A stretch of 64,000 bases of DNA from Acidobacteriota bacterium (GTDB taxonomy: Bacteria > Acidobacteriota > Blastocatellia > Pyrinomonadales > Pyrinomonadaceae). Each line of letters starts with the position of its first letter. Position 1 is the first letter of the stretch. Positions 39,001 through 47,953 of the stretch are shown here, one piece after another. The notes under the pieces are model-generated. The model was not told the origin of the DNA. It saw nothing but the letters and a program-made list of their open reading frames with translations, and did not search any database. The position numbers were made by a program, and so were the translations under genes. The stretch is taken from NCBI GenBank assembly GCA_025463135.1, contig JAOAPY010000025.1, positions 85,335-149,334 on the forward strand. Reading direction: 5' to 3'.

Positions 39001-40290
39001 ATGTTGTTTCGTTATTCACGGCGTTCCCCCGGCTTTACGGGCGGTCTGATTATTAGCGGCACCTTTACCTTGCTGCTTGCGGGCGGAGTGATTGCACAGT
39101 CGAGCCGGCCGCGACGGGTGCAACCAAAACCAGTCCAGCAAAAAGAGGATTCACTGCTTTTGCCCAAGCCCACGCCGACGCCGACGGCCAGAAATACCAA
39201 TGTTCCGCTGCTCGACATAAAGCCGGTAAAGCCCATCGCCGAATCATCCGCGCCGGTCGGTGCCCCGGCCGCGGGCTTGGATACCGGTGACACCAGCCAT
39301 GCCTACACAATGTTCCAGCAAAAGCAGTATGCCGCAGCTGCCAAAGAGGCAAAACAGATAGCCAAAACCGATCCGCAGAATACCGAGGCCTGGAAGATAG
39401 CGGGCTTTTCGGAACTAGCGTTAAAGCAATACGCCGAAGCTTCTACCGATTTACAAACTGCCCTCAACCTTCAGGAAGTTGCCAAGCAGGAAGACGCGCC
39501 CACGATCGACGCTTTGGCCCAGGCCTACATCCTGTACGAAAAATTCGATCAAGCACTGCCGTTGCTGGTGAAGGCCACGTCACGCACGGGTGCGAAGCCC
39601 GATCCGCTGATGCTTTATTATCGCGGCTGGGCGGAATATAAAATCGGCAAAGTTGCGGACGCCGAGCGAACTTTTAACCAGGTCGTCAAGGCAAATCCAA
39701 AGGATGCGAACTCGCTTTATTTTCTGGGGCAGATTGCTCTTACTCGCAACGATCCCGGGGCGGCGATTGCGGCCCTAAATCGGGCCACGGTGAACGATCC
39801 ACGCATGGCCGGCGCCTGGCTGCTGTTGACCTCTGCTTATTTGCGCCGGGCCGCGTCGGCAACTGATTCCGCTCAGGCTGATGCTGATTACCTGAGCGCG
39901 GTGCGCGCCGGCGAAGGGTTGATCAAGGTCCGCACCGATGCGGATGCGGTGATGTTGTTTGGACAGGCTTTGATTGGCGCCAAGCAATACGCGCGCGCGG
40001 CAACCGCATTGGAAAGGGTAGCCACCCCTGAGGCAAACTCATTTACGTTTTACCTGTTGGGCGTGGCCCAGTCTCGAGTCAAGAATTTTCCCAAAGCGAT
40101 CGCGGCCCTCGAGCGCGCCGGTGAAAAGAAACCGGATGATGTGAACGTTTACCGCGAACTCGGCTATGCCTATGAAGTCACCAAACAATACGGGAAAGCG
40201 TTGGGCGCTTATCAAAAGGGCTTAAATCTCGTGCCCACCGACGCTGACTTCAAAGAGTCGGTAGACCGCGTGCGGCCGTTCGCGAAATAG
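39001..40290 (+). CDS. Secreted or membrane-anchored TPR protein
   Basis: About 429 residues. The N-terminus has a basic stretch and a hydrophobic helix (GLIISGTFTLLLAGGVIAQS) that could be a signal peptide or anchor, followed by a proline-rich linker (LLPKPTPTPTARN) into the periplasm. From about residue 95 it has tandem tetratricopeptide repeats (AAAKEAKQIAKTDPQNTEAW, AERTFNQVVKANPKDANSLY, AIAALERAGEKKPDDVNVYR, ALGAYQKGLNLVPTDADF). TPR proteins scaffold complexes; no partner is indicated. ATG 39001 is chosen. A longer TTG-initiated frame would start at 38950. It is followed by a small membrane protein and a TonB-C protein. Confidence 0.85.
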   Translation: MLFRYSRRSPGFTGGLIISGTFTLLLAGGVIAQSSRPRRVQPKPVQQKEDSLLLPKPTPTPTARNTNVPLLDIKPVKPIAESSAPVGAPAAGLDTGDTSHAYTMFQQKQYAAAAKEAKQIAKTDPQNTEAWKIAGFSELALKQYAEASTDLQTALNLQEVAKQEDAPTIDALAQAYILYEKFDQALPLLVKATSRTGAKPDPLMLYYRGWAEYKIGKVADAERTFNQVVKANPKDANSLYFLGQIALTRNDPGAAIAALNRATVNDPRMAGAWLLLTSAYLRRAASATDSAQADADYLSAVRAGEGLIKVRTDADAVMLFGQALIGAKQYARAATALERVATPEANSFTFYLLGVAQSRVKNFPKAIAALERAGEKKPDDVNVYRELGYAYEVTKQYGKALGAYQKGLNLVPTDADFKESVDRVRPFAK

Positions 40291-40318
40291 TGCGCGGCGG
40301 CGGCAACCAGGCATAAAG

Positions 40319-40597
40319 TTGGCCGTTAAACTCATTAGCGACACCAACACCGCGGAAACGGCCCGTGCGTTTGCAACCTATGCGTTGGTTCCCTATTTGG
40401 GTATTCTCTTTTGTCCTGGTGCTTTACTGATGGGAAGCGTAGGTGTGGTCAGATCCTATCGCTTCCCGGAAAACGTCGGGGCTGCTTACCGCAGCGCGGG
40501 GATCACTTGGATATTCGTGGCCATAGTTGAACTCGCGGCGCAACTAACGTTGTGGTGGCTCTTGTATAAAATCCCTGAATGGAGTCAAGTCCTTTAG
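40319..40597 (+). CDS. Small two-helix membrane protein of unknown function
   Basis: A 92-residue protein with two hydrophobic helices (YALVPYLGILFCPGALLMGSV and ITWIFVAIVELAAQLTLWWLL) connected by a short polar segment. It would start with TTG; there is no ATG near enough to keep the first helix. It lies 28 bases after the TPR gene on the same strand. I do not recognise its family. Confidence 0.6.
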   Translation: MAVKLISDTNTAETARAFATYALVPYLGILFCPGALLMGSVGVVRSYRFPENVGAAYRSAGITWIFVAIVELAAQLTLWWLLYKIPEWSQVL

Positions 40598-40673
40598 CCG
40601 GCAGCAACACAAACCTACGCACCGGCATCACCGCAGAATCATCTGGTAGTACCTGTTCGAAAGGAAGATTGAA

Positions 40674-41570
40674 ATGCATATTTACCCAAAGTTAGTTGGC
40701 GCCTTGCTGACAATACTGGCGCTGGTATTCTCAGTAGCAGCGCAATCACCGCGCACCATCGACAAGTCCTCTACGACCCCGAAACCTCCGACTGCGCCGC
40801 AGTCAGTCAAGGCGAAATATGAAGGCGGCGTCTTTGGCTATAACAAGAAGCAGGAAGGCACACTCACCTTTGACGACGTAAACAATCGGTTGGTGTTTCG
40901 CAACAAGCTCGGCAAGGAAGTCCTGTTCATTCCTTACACAGCTATTAATCAGGAGTTCGCGGACACGCAGGCGAATCGCCCCAAGAGTGCCTCCATTCTC
41001 GGATCGGTTCCCGTGCCCTATGGCGTAAATCCTATCGGTTGGATCAAGACAAAAAATCCTTATGTAACTATCCAATTCTATGATCAGGATGCTCACGTCG
41101 GCGGTGTTACCAGTTTCCGCGTCGAGAGCAAGGAGATTTGTGCCTCCGTTGTCAATACCCTGGCTGACAAGGCCGGACTGGTGGCCCGCGGCGAAATCTT
41201 TATCCGGCAGGGCAGCGGCGGTATGTATGGGCGGGCGGCGCCCATGGGCGGCGAGATGATGGTGCGCGTCGACATGCCCGACAGGCCGGCAGTCTTTGTG
41301 GAAAACGAGATGCTGAGTAGTCGAGTGATTAGTTTGCCGCGGCCGATCTATCCGGAGGAAGCTCGCCAGCAGAAAGTGGCAGGAATCGTTCGTGTGTTAG
41401 CCACCGTTGACGAGAATGGCACGGTCGCCGAAGCCGAAGCAGTTTCGGGCTCGCCTTTGTTGCAGGAAGCCGCCGTTAACGCGGCGAAACAAGCAAAATT
41501 CGAACCGGTCAGAGTTGGTCGCGGTCCGAAAATGAAAACAATCATCAGCTATAACTTTCAACTGCTCTGA
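40674..41570 (+). CDS. Secreted protein with TonB C-terminal domain
   Basis: 298 residues: a signal peptide (LVGALLTILALVFSVAAQS), a proline-rich stretch, a middle region (about 48-165, KYEGGVFGYNKKQEGTLTFDD) of unknown fold, and a C-terminal TonB-like domain (RPIYPEEARQQKVAGIVRVL, DENGTVAEAEAVSGSPLLQE, AAVNAAKQAKFEPVRV). The domain normally contacts receptors or other envelope proteins. It lacks the N-terminal membrane anchor and long Pro-rich spacer of classical TonB, so it is probably a periplasmic or lipid-associated TonB-C protein rather than the energy transducer. The unknown middle region recalls a small SHOCT/PH-like beta domain. It lies 2 kb downstream of the TonB-dependent receptor. 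Confidence 0.78.
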   Translation: MHIYPKLVGALLTILALVFSVAAQSPRTIDKSSTTPKPPTAPQSVKAKYEGGVFGYNKKQEGTLTFDDVNNRLVFRNKLGKEVLFIPYTAINQEFADTQANRPKSASILGSVPVPYGVNPIGWIKTKNPYVTIQFYDQDAHVGGVTSFRVESKEICASVVNTLADKAGLVARGEIFIRQGSGGMYGRAAPMGGEMMVRVDMPDRPAVFVENEMLSSRVISLPRPIYPEEARQQKVAGIVRVLATVDENGTVAEAEAVSGSPLLQEAAVNAAKQAKFEPVRVGRGPKMKTIISYNFQLL

Positions 41571-41571
41571 G

Positions 41572-41682
41572 GAAGACAGGAGGGCAGGAGCAGGAGCAGG
41601 AGCAGCCGCAGAAGGCAGGCACTGGTGAAGCCGCGTGATTCTCGTTTTCCTGCTTCCCGCTCCTGCCTCCTGCTTACTGCAG
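41572..41682. repeat. Inverted pair of short-period arrays (CAGNAGG family)
   Basis: The left arm (about 41572-41617) is built of GCAGGA-type units with period about 6. The right arm (about 41650-41682) is built of period-7 units such as CCTGCTT, CCCGCTC, CTGCCTC, CTGCTTA. The arms are complementary over about 23 bases with few mismatches. It fills the whole gap between convergent genes (the TonB-C protein and a TPR protein), so it may act as a bidirectional terminator. Confidence 0.7.
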
Positions 41683-41683
41683 G

Positions 41684-42928
41684 TTAATTACTGCCTCCGC
41701 CTTTGGAAACATAATCCAGTACATAGCGACGCAGTTTATCGCGATTATTTTTGAGATAGACTGGATGGTCCCGGACAATTCCCTCATCCGCACGCGCCAA
41801 AAGTATGTAGGCCTCAAGCAAGCCCTCGTCATTCAGCTTCTTCAGTTTCTGTAGCGAAGGGCTGAGGCTCTTTGTCTTCTTATCCGCCGTGGCCAGAGAG
41901 ATAACGCTGCGTACGGCGTCCGCTTCCTCTGCCAGGCTGTGACGATATGAAGTCTCAGTCGGGAACGTCTGCTTGAATTTCTCCTTGTGCCAGGACGAAC
42001 GCGTAGCCCCGTAGGCGATCCAGGCAAAGGAGCCATCATCCTTGCTGCCCAGCAACGCGCTCGAGTCCAGATTAATTTTTACGTCGCCCTTCTCATCAAA
42101 AGCAACCTTCGTCGGAATGTCGATCTTGGGGTGCCCCAGTTGATTGTTGGTAAGCTCGGCCCATTGCACGAGGCCCGACGCGGTGAAGGAATTGTAAGGT
42201 TCAGTAATGTAGGCTTCGATGTAGCGGTCGCGAGCCTCGTCGTACTTATGCTGTTTCAGTGATGAGGTGGCGGAATACCGGTAGGCCGTTTCTTTATTTG
42301 GATCGATCGCAATGGCGCGGCTGTACCAGAGCTCCGCTTGCGCGTAGTCGCCCTTCTGCAATTGTACGTCGCCGGAAAAGAGCGCTGCGTGATAGAGCTT
42401 CGGATCGAGAGTCAGTGCTTTCTGATAGGCTTTGAATGCCTCGTCGAGCTCCCCTCGTGAAAAGAGGGCTTCGGCCTCATTCATCAAGGCGTCGGCCTGG
42501 GCGTTTTCCGAAAATGACGGCGCCCCGGAGCCGTCAGCCGGCAGCGATAGAATCATCGCATCAAGGTTGGACGCGGTGTTGCCGAGTTGCTTGGCTTTGA
42601 GAAACTCAGCGCGAGCGCGCAGGCGCAGTTGCTTTTTGACGGCCTCGTCTTTGGTGTTGGCAATTACTCCCAGGAGCGACGAAGCGAGAAAATAATGGCC
42701 CTCAGATTCATTCGGTTCGGCGGCAACTATTTTTTCCAGCAAGGGAACTGCCTCGGTATACCTTGTTTGTTCCAGCAGAACGCTTACCTTTTGCTTCATT
42801 TCCTCGAGGCTTTCTCCGGTCTGGCCCATGACCACTGGTGAGTGCCAGATAGTCGACAAGCAAAGCAGAAGCAGTGCTAAACGGACCGTAACCGTTGCCA
42901 CCTTTGAACAGTTAGGATGAAACATCAT
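41684..42928 (-). CDS. Secreted TPR protein
   Basis: 414 residues with an N-terminal signal-like hydrophobic stretch (LALLLLCLSTIWHSPVVMG) and TPR-type helices (AVPLLEKIVAAEPNESEGHY, DEAFKAYQKALTLDPKLYHA, AELWYSRAIAIDPNKETAYR). The C-terminal region (about 260-400) is charged and of unknown fold (DEKGDVKINLDSSALLGSKD). Likely a periplasmic scaffold. The start could be either of two adjacent ATGs (42928 or 42925), after an AAGGAG sequence. Confidence 0.8.
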   Translation of the reverse strand: MMFHPNCSKVATVTVRLALLLLCLSTIWHSPVVMGQTGESLEEMKQKVSVLLEQTRYTEAVPLLEKIVAAEPNESEGHYFLASSLLGVIANTKDEAVKKQLRLRARAEFLKAKQLGNTASNLDAMILSLPADGSGAPSFSENAQADALMNEAEALFSRGELDEAFKAYQKALTLDPKLYHAALFSGDVQLQKGDYAQAELWYSRAIAIDPNKETAYRYSATSSLKQHKYDEARDRYIEAYITEPYNSFTASGLVQWAELTNNQLGHPKIDIPTKVAFDEKGDVKINLDSSALLGSKDDGSFAWIAYGATRSSWHKEKFKQTFPTETSYRHSLAEEADAVRSVISLATADKKTKSLSPSLQKLKKLNDEGLLEAYILLARADEGIVRDHPVYLKNNRDKLRRYVLDYVSKGGGSN

Positions 42929-43350
42929 TCGCTCCTTGATTGGGTGTGTAATCTATTTAAGCTCGTGCTTTCGAGTCGAGGTCTTTTGACTGGCCGGGAA
43001 GAGCTATGAAGATTATTTACAAAATTCAGCGCTTATCCATGATGGACGACATGCTGAACCGATTCCGGCAAATTTTCAAGCGCCGTGGGTAAAAAAGTAG
43101 CAGGAGTAAAGTACAGGTGTCGCGAAGATCAGTGAGGAAAATCGAGCGAACAACGGACAAGTCGGGAAGGGGACCCTCTCCCGCACAACTTGCACAACAA
43201 TCAAGCAACGAACGAATACGAATGCCTGGGTAAAGTTACAAGAATAACCTCTTCATGAATCCACCCCCCCCTTGAAGCGGTGACAGGTTCCCCCTCGGAC
43301 TGTAGTTTGCGCATCCGGCTAATGCACCGGGGATTGACGATGGTATGGAC
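42929..43350. other. Intergenic region of about 420 bases
   Basis: It separates the TPR protein and the duplicated-domain secreted protein, both on the minus strand. It contains a run of eight C residues near 43264-43271 and a possible 28-residue open frame on the plus strand (43006-43092). No palindromic repeat of the families seen elsewhere was found. Confidence 0.5.
43006..43092 (+). CDS. Possible 28-residue basic peptide (low confidence)
   Basis: ATG at 43006, preceded by GGAAGAG, encodes MKIIYKIQRLSMMDD followed by a basic, amphipathic tail (MLNRFRQIFKRRG). It has no recognised homologue and lies antisense to the flanking genes' direction. It may be chance. Confidence 0.2.
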   Translation: MKIIYKIQRLSMMDDMLNRFRQIFKRRG

Positions 43351-44094
43351 CTATTTCCTCTTTGCTTCCCAGGTGCCCTTCATATCCTTGCCCGTGAGAC
43401 TCCATTCGCCCGCCAGTTTGCCGTCGTGCAACGCACCGGTCAGCGCGACCACTCCGAATTTCCCCGTCATGGTAAAACTGAGCTTGCCCGCTTTCCAGGA
43501 ACCGTCGTTCAGCGCTCCCGAACCCAGATGCTCCGACTCAGAAGCGCCGGTCACATTTTCCCCGTCGAGCTTGAATTTGAATGTCACGGGGACTCCCGTA
43601 CCCTGCGTCTGAAGACTGGCGACCCACTCACCCGAAATCGGATCAGCGGAATCCACGACCGGCGTTGTTACTGTCGCAGGTCCCGCTGAGGTTTCCGTCG
43701 CGGACTTTCTCTTCGCCTGCCACTTGGAAACGAAACCCTCAGTGCGGAATTCTCCAGTTATCCTGCCCTCATTCAACTCGCCAGTGAGTGCAATCGATTC
43801 GTGAGAGGCAAAGGTCAGCGTTGCACTTAGCTTATTGTGCGTCCATGATCCGTTTATCGTTCCCGGGCCGGTATGAGCTGAGTACACTTTTCCAGTTATC
43901 TTCTCGCCGTCCAGCTTCAGATTGAAAGTAGCGGGCGTCGTCGTTCCCTCAACTTCGAACGAAAGATCCCAATCGCCCGAAATAGCGTCCGCGGGCTCGG
44001 TCGCTGCGTGCTGCATTGATGTCGCCGTCACGCCGTAGGCAGCGGCAGCCAACACGACCCCGGTCGCCAAGATCAGAAATGTTTTTAGAAGCAT
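43351..44094 (-). CDS. Secreted protein with two tandem domain copies (unknown function)
   Basis: 247 residues. A signal peptide (LILATGVVLAAAAYGVTA) is followed by two similar domains of about 95 residues. Copy 1 runs from ISGDWDLSFEVEGTTTPATF to SKWQAKRK. Copy 2 runs from ISGEWVASLQTQGTGVPVTF to KGTWEAKRK. The copies share SGxW, F(N/K)(L/F)KLDGE(K/N)(I/V)TG, a SW(T/K) turn, ALTG and the C-terminal W-AKRK, and look like small beta-barrels. I do not recognise the family. GGAGGG precedes ATG 44094, so the start is firm. The internal duplication suggests one copy arose from the other. Confidence 0.75.
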   Translation of the reverse strand: MLLKTFLILATGVVLAAAAYGVTATSMQHAATEPADAISGDWDLSFEVEGTTTPATFNLKLDGEKITGKVYSAHTGPGTINGSWTHNKLSATLTFASHESIALTGELNEGRITGEFRTEGFVSKWQAKRKSATETSAGPATVTTPVVDSADPISGEWVASLQTQGTGVPVTFKFKLDGENVTGASESEHLGSGALNDGSWKAGKLSFTMTGKFGVVALTGALHDGKLAGEWSLTGKDMKGTWEAKRK

Positions 44095-44185
44095 AATAGT
44101 CCCTCCGTATATTGGTCAGGTCGGATTTCGAAATACATGCACGGTACGCCAGTGTCGGAACGAGAGTTCGAGACTCTAGGAGAGA

Positions 44186-44207
44186 GTTTGTTCTCTTCGG
44201 AACAAAC
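44186..44207. promoter_or_regulatory. Palindrome GTTTGTTC...GAACAAAC beside tetR-type gene
   Basis: Perfect 8-base arms with a 6-base spacer lie between the TetR-family gene and the secreted protein gene. It could be a TetR-type operator or a terminator hairpin; no T-run is present. Confidence 0.4.
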
Positions 44208-44220
44208 ACGGTGTAGTTGT

Positions 44221-44874
44221 TCAGGATCGTGCGGGTTTGGTGTGGTTAGGACTATTTTCGGTTGCTGCCAGTGCAGCGCGAAAGCCGGGCATTACCAGTT
44301 CATGAAATATCTCGTCCATGCGCGCGGGCTCCGACGACATCCCATTGTCGAGCCACCATTTGATTTGGGAAAAAAGCGCGCCGGCCAGGAAATTTGATAA
44401 AACTGCGAGTGGGACAGACGTTTGCGATTGGGATCTCACCGGTTGATTAGGCAGTTGAGCAGTCAAACCATCTTCCATCTTCTTTGCCAGGTAAGCTGTT
44501 CCCGACTTGAACAACAAATCGATCTTTCGCGATCTGGCGAGGGCCAGGCAAAACACACGTCTTTCGAGCATGTGGCAGAGTATTTCTTTCAGAGGGACAC
44601 ACCGACCGCCCTCAGCTACTCGTTCCCAGGGAATGTGATCGGCTATGCCGTCAAGGAAACCTTCCCAATCACTGCGGAACAAATCTTCTTTATCGCGATA
44701 GTGAGCATAAAAAGTCGAGCGCCCTACATTCGCGCGATCAATTAAGTTCTGCACGGTGATGTCGTCATAGTGTTTTTCCTGAATCAGCAGGAAAAGCGCA
44801 TCCTTCAAGGCGCGCTGAGTACGATTGGCGCGCCGATCTTCTTTCCTGGATTTCGCGTGCGTAGTCTTAGGCAA
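44221..44874 (-). CDS. TetR-family transcriptional regulator
   Basis: 217 residues. The N-terminal helix-turn-helix region fits TetR (TQRALKDALFLLIQEKHYDD, ITVQNLIDRANVGRSTFYAH, YRDKEDLFRSDWEGFL). The C-terminal ligand-binding part is divergent. It is probably a repressor of nearby genes or its own promoter. A palindrome lies just after the gene (44186-44207), upstream of the secreted protein gene at 43351. The target and inducer are unknown. Confidence 0.88.
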   Translation of the reverse strand: MPKTTHAKSRKEDRRANRTQRALKDALFLLIQEKHYDDITVQNLIDRANVGRSTFYAHYRDKEDLFRSDWEGFLDGIADHIPWERVAEGGRCVPLKEILCHMLERRVFCLALARSRKIDLLFKSGTAYLAKKMEDGLTAQLPNQPVRSQSQTSVPLAVLSNFLAGALFSQIKWWLDNGMSSEPARMDEIFHELVMPGFRAALAATENSPNHTKPARS

Positions 44875-44890
44875 AACTTACTGGTCCTCC

Positions 44891-45007
44891 GGGACCGCAC
44901 GCATCCCGCGTGCTCGAGTAACAGAACCATCATCTCGAAAAAAAAATAACTTGATACTTGAGAGATTCCGCTGCTTCCAGTACGCAGGATGCGTGCGCTC
45001 TCAGGGA
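44891..45007. repeat. Inverted repeat GCACGCATCC(C/T)GCGT
   Basis: Left GCACGCATCCCGCGT at 44897-44911 and right ACGCAGGATGCGTGC at 44982-44996 are complementary at 14 of 15 bases. The repeat continues outwards. It lies between the TetR and GNAT genes. Confidence 0.65.
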
Positions 45008-45544
45008 TCAATCCAATTCCTTCCCCATCACCATTAACTGAAGCACCACTCCGCCACCCACCGGCAACTCAAAGCGCTCGGTGCCTTCGTAACCACAGGA
45101 TTGGTACAACTTGATTCCCGGCAGCGTTGACATCAACTCCAGCGATCGAAATCCGTAAGCACGCGCTTCAGCTTCGCAGCGCGAGAGGATCGCGCGCGCG
45201 ATACCCTTCCTCGCGAATTCCGGATGCACGAAGAAGGCGCGGATCTTTGCCGGCTCACTCTCGGGCTCCAGTTCGCTTGCATCACGCTCGGCAAATTGAT
45301 CGCCGCCAAAAAGCGTTCTTCGTTTGCTCCAGCCGCCGCAGCCAATCAATTTTCCCGAAGCTTCGGCCACAAAGTAGGTACCGTCCTGAATGAGTTTAGT
45401 GTCGACGCCGAATACAGTTTTAATGGCTGCCTCGATCTGCTCCTCAGAATAATCTTCCTGACTTAATTTGCGGGCCGACTCAACGATCAACTGCTCGATT
45501 GCTTCTCGATCGTCGAGATTCGCTTTCCTTATGATGTAATCCAT
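45008..45544 (-). CDS. GNAT-family N-acetyltransferase
   Basis: 178 residues. Acetyl-CoA-binding motif A is visible as IRAFFVHPEFARKGIARAIL (the R/Q-x-x-G-x-G/A loop), after VAEASGKLIGCGGWSKR, and the conserved YQSCGYEGTERFELP turn lies near the C-terminus. The protein probably acetylates an amine; the substrate is unknown. Start ATG 45544. Confidence 0.88.
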   Translation of the reverse strand: MDYIIRKANLDDREAIEQLIVESARKLSQEDYSEEQIEAAIKTVFGVDTKLIQDGTYFVAEASGKLIGCGGWSKRRTLFGGDQFAERDASELEPESEPAKIRAFFVHPEFARKGIARAILSRCEAEARAYGFRSLELMSTLPGIKLYQSCGYEGTERFELPVGGGVVLQLMVMGKELD

Positions 45545-45563
45545 TGCTTATGCAGTAAGCGGT

Positions 45564-47402
45564 TTATTCGCGGGCATTGAGATCGAAGGCAATCAGTCGG
45601 TTATCTCGCGAGACATACAACAGCCCGTCAATTTCATCGCTGAGAAAGCGCTCGTCCGGCGCGCTCATACGGATTGTGCGCTCAGTTATCCCGGTATCGA
45701 TATTAACGCCTGCCAAACCATTGCCCCGACCCAAGTCGGTGTAGAAGTACATCCACTCGCCCCTTAATGCCGCCAGTCTGCGCGTGCGCAATAGGAACCG
45801 GGAAAGTCGCTCGAGTTGATGAGCGGGATCCAGCCGGTCGAGCAGGCGATCCTCAACGTCAACCGAAGGCGGTGCAGCAATCCGCGGGCGCGTTGGCGAC
45901 CCCTGCTGCGCCCGGGCAAGCAGGCCGAAACTTGAGATTCGGTCCATCGCGTAATCGCGCGCCTGGTTTGCGGCCAGCGTTGTCAGACTCGGTAGCGCTT
46001 CGCGGGCAGCCAGACCGGACCAGCGCAAAGAGTTCACGCTGTTGAGGAGTTGCACGCCGCGGAAAGCGCTGGTGGCAGCGCCGCCGTAACGGAAATAGAG
46101 TGCCGTGGCCCGCGCAGCAACTGCGGCCACGCTTCTCATCAATCCACGTCCCGGCGGATTGTATCGCGCGCGCCAGAGGTTCCGTCCACTTTGCAAATCG
46201 AAGGCAGCGATTTCATTTTTGCCGCCGACCACCGCTTCGCCGCGGTTATTCAGCAAGACGAAAGCGGCCTTTTCGACTCCATGCGTGATCTTCCCGCGGC
46301 GCTTTCCGTTAATTGCATCAAGGACAATTAAATCGTCGTGGTCGGCGACAATCACCGTGCGTGCATCGGGAAGCACCATGTTGGTGATCCCTTTGTCTGC
46401 ACCTTTGTAGCGCCAGAGGATTTTCCCTTTATCGATATCGATGGCGCTGACACCATAGGGCCCACGCTCGACAATATCACCATTTTTAAGGCGCGCGAAT
46501 TGGCCGCCGGTGCGTGCGAACAGGACGTCGCGGGTGAGAATCATTTCCGGTACGGACCCGAGATCTTTCGCTTCCCAAACCTCTTCGTTCGTTGAGCGCG
46601 AAACAGCCCGCACGTGACCTCGACCTGAGGCGTAAACGTACCGCTCGTCGGCGATTGGATCGGCTTCGGTCAGGGCCAGTCCTTCTTCGTTCACGCGAAA
46701 TTTTTCGCGCCGGCGCTCTTTTCCGGTTTGCGCCTCGAGTGAAGTAACGCCTTCATAGAAAACATAGAGACGTTCATCGAGAAAAAAGGGCGGACGATAA
46801 TTGTCGAGGGTGTAGGGCACTTCATCGTCGCTCCAACGCGCCGGCATCATCTCGACTTCGCTCTCGAGCTCGCGCTTCCAAAGCTCACGACCGCTGCTGA
46901 TGTCGAGCAGGTGAATGACTGGTTTGCGCTTGAAGTTTTCGCGAGCTTTGCCGCGGGCGTCGCGTACCAGGACTACTGCCAGCAGGTTCGCATTGCGATC
47001 CAGAGCCAACTGCATTACGGCGCCACGTAGTTTGTCACTGCGCCAGAGAGCTTCGCCGGTCAAAAGGTCAAGTGCCTCTAAACGGCTTTTGCTGCCCAAC
47101 TCCAGGTTGATGAGGAGCATGTCCGTGCCCGGCACGGGCGCGACGTCGGTTTCATCCAACTTTACATTCTTGCGTCGCCACAGGATGTCACCTGTCTCGC
47201 CGTCTATGGCGTACAAGGACTTTTCCGTGCCCACCACCAGCACGCCAGGCCCCGTCGTTTGATAAAAGCGTACCTGGCCATCGAGCTTCGCCGACCAACG
47301 CTCCGTTGCATACACGGCGCCTGCGCCGGCGCAAAGCAGAAGCGTGACTAAGGCAGTAATGAAGAAGTGAAGGGCCCTGGATGGTTTGTCTTGAATGAAC
47401 AC
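45564..47402 (-). CDS. Exported PQQ-type beta-propeller protein
   Basis: 612 residues with an N-terminal signal or anchor (LHFFITALVTLLLCAGAGAV) and many PQQ-like repeats (LYAIDGETGDILWRR, LEALDLLTGEALWRSDKLRG, VSAIDIDKGKILWRYKGAD, IAAFDLQSGRNLWRARYNPP). Repeats of this type build a propeller as in BamB or quinoprotein dehydrogenases. The catalytic and PQQ residues of alcohol dehydrogenases are not evident, so it is likely a structural or BamB-like envelope protein. The last quarter is less repeat-like. A GTG at 47402 starts the frame. Confidence 0.8.
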   Translation of the reverse strand: MFIQDKPSRALHFFITALVTLLLCAGAGAVYATERWSAKLDGQVRFYQTTGPGVLVVGTEKSLYAIDGETGDILWRRKNVKLDETDVAPVPGTDMLLINLELGSKSRLEALDLLTGEALWRSDKLRGAVMQLALDRNANLLAVVLVRDARGKARENFKRKPVIHLLDISSGRELWKRELESEVEMMPARWSDDEVPYTLDNYRPPFFLDERLYVFYEGVTSLEAQTGKERRREKFRVNEEGLALTEADPIADERYVYASGRGHVRAVSRSTNEEVWEAKDLGSVPEMILTRDVLFARTGGQFARLKNGDIVERGPYGVSAIDIDKGKILWRYKGADKGITNMVLPDARTVIVADHDDLIVLDAINGKRRGKITHGVEKAAFVLLNNRGEAVVGGKNEIAAFDLQSGRNLWRARYNPPGRGLMRSVAAVAARATALYFRYGGAATSAFRGVQLLNSVNSLRWSGLAAREALPSLTTLAANQARDYAMDRISSFGLLARAQQGSPTRPRIAAPPSVDVEDRLLDRLDPAHQLERLSRFLLRTRRLAALRGEWMYFYTDLGRGNGLAGVNIDTGITERTIRMSAPDERFLSDEIDGLLYVSRDNRLIAFDLNARE

Positions 47403-47953
47403 GCAGCGAGTATATCGGGTGAGGATCGCCTCATCAATCGACCTGGCACAGAACTTCAGTCTGTGTTGAGCTGCGGCAGACTACGCCAGCGGCTTATGAA
47501 TCCGACTTTCCTCGATGCGCAGCGTCGGCGTGAATTTAGCCCGGCGTTTCAACGCCGGGATCAGGTGATGTCCTGTTTCCCGTCGCGTAGCGATGATTGA
47601 ATCCAGCTCTAATTTCAGGCGTCGCTACGCGACGCGGGAAACTTGTACGACAGGCTGGCAACCTGTCGAGGTCTGGGGGTCTGCATGCCCGGGATCTGCA
47701 GGCTGGCAGCCTGCAGTACAAAGGCGGCCCTCGCCTGATCCGACCTCCCATCACTCTGTGTTGATATTCATCAGACTAGATAAAGGGCTGCGCAAAGGGA
47801 CACAGACTGAAGTCTGTGCTACGGCGGACAAGTCGCTTTCTAAACAGCATCGTTACCGTTTTTCGCCTCCCTTTGCCGCTCGTTTTCGCGCGTGTTACGA
47901 TTTCGTCTCTCGGGTTGTTAAGGCCACCCTGAAATTTGATCCGCGGAACGAAA
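47403..47953. other. Intergenic region packed with palindromes
   Basis: This gap between the divergent propeller and M16 genes holds at least six short palindromes of several types between 47447 and 47818 (listed in the repeat entry). The M16 gene starts at 47954. No protein-coding gene was found. Confidence 0.7.
47447..47818. repeat. Cluster of six palindromes
   Basis: In order: CACAGAACTTCAGTCTGTG (47447-47465); CCGGCGTTTCAACGCCGG (47541-47558); an inverted pair GTTTCCCGTCGCGTAGCG (47575-) and CGCTACGCGACGCGGGAAAC (47623-47642); CGACAGGCTGGCAACCTGTC (47648-47667); a GGCTGGCAGCC palindrome (47696-47716); and CACAGACTGAAGTCTGTG (47801-47818). Several resemble copies elsewhere in the window (3610, 4320, 38846, 49245, 60432, 60450). 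Confidence 0.75.
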
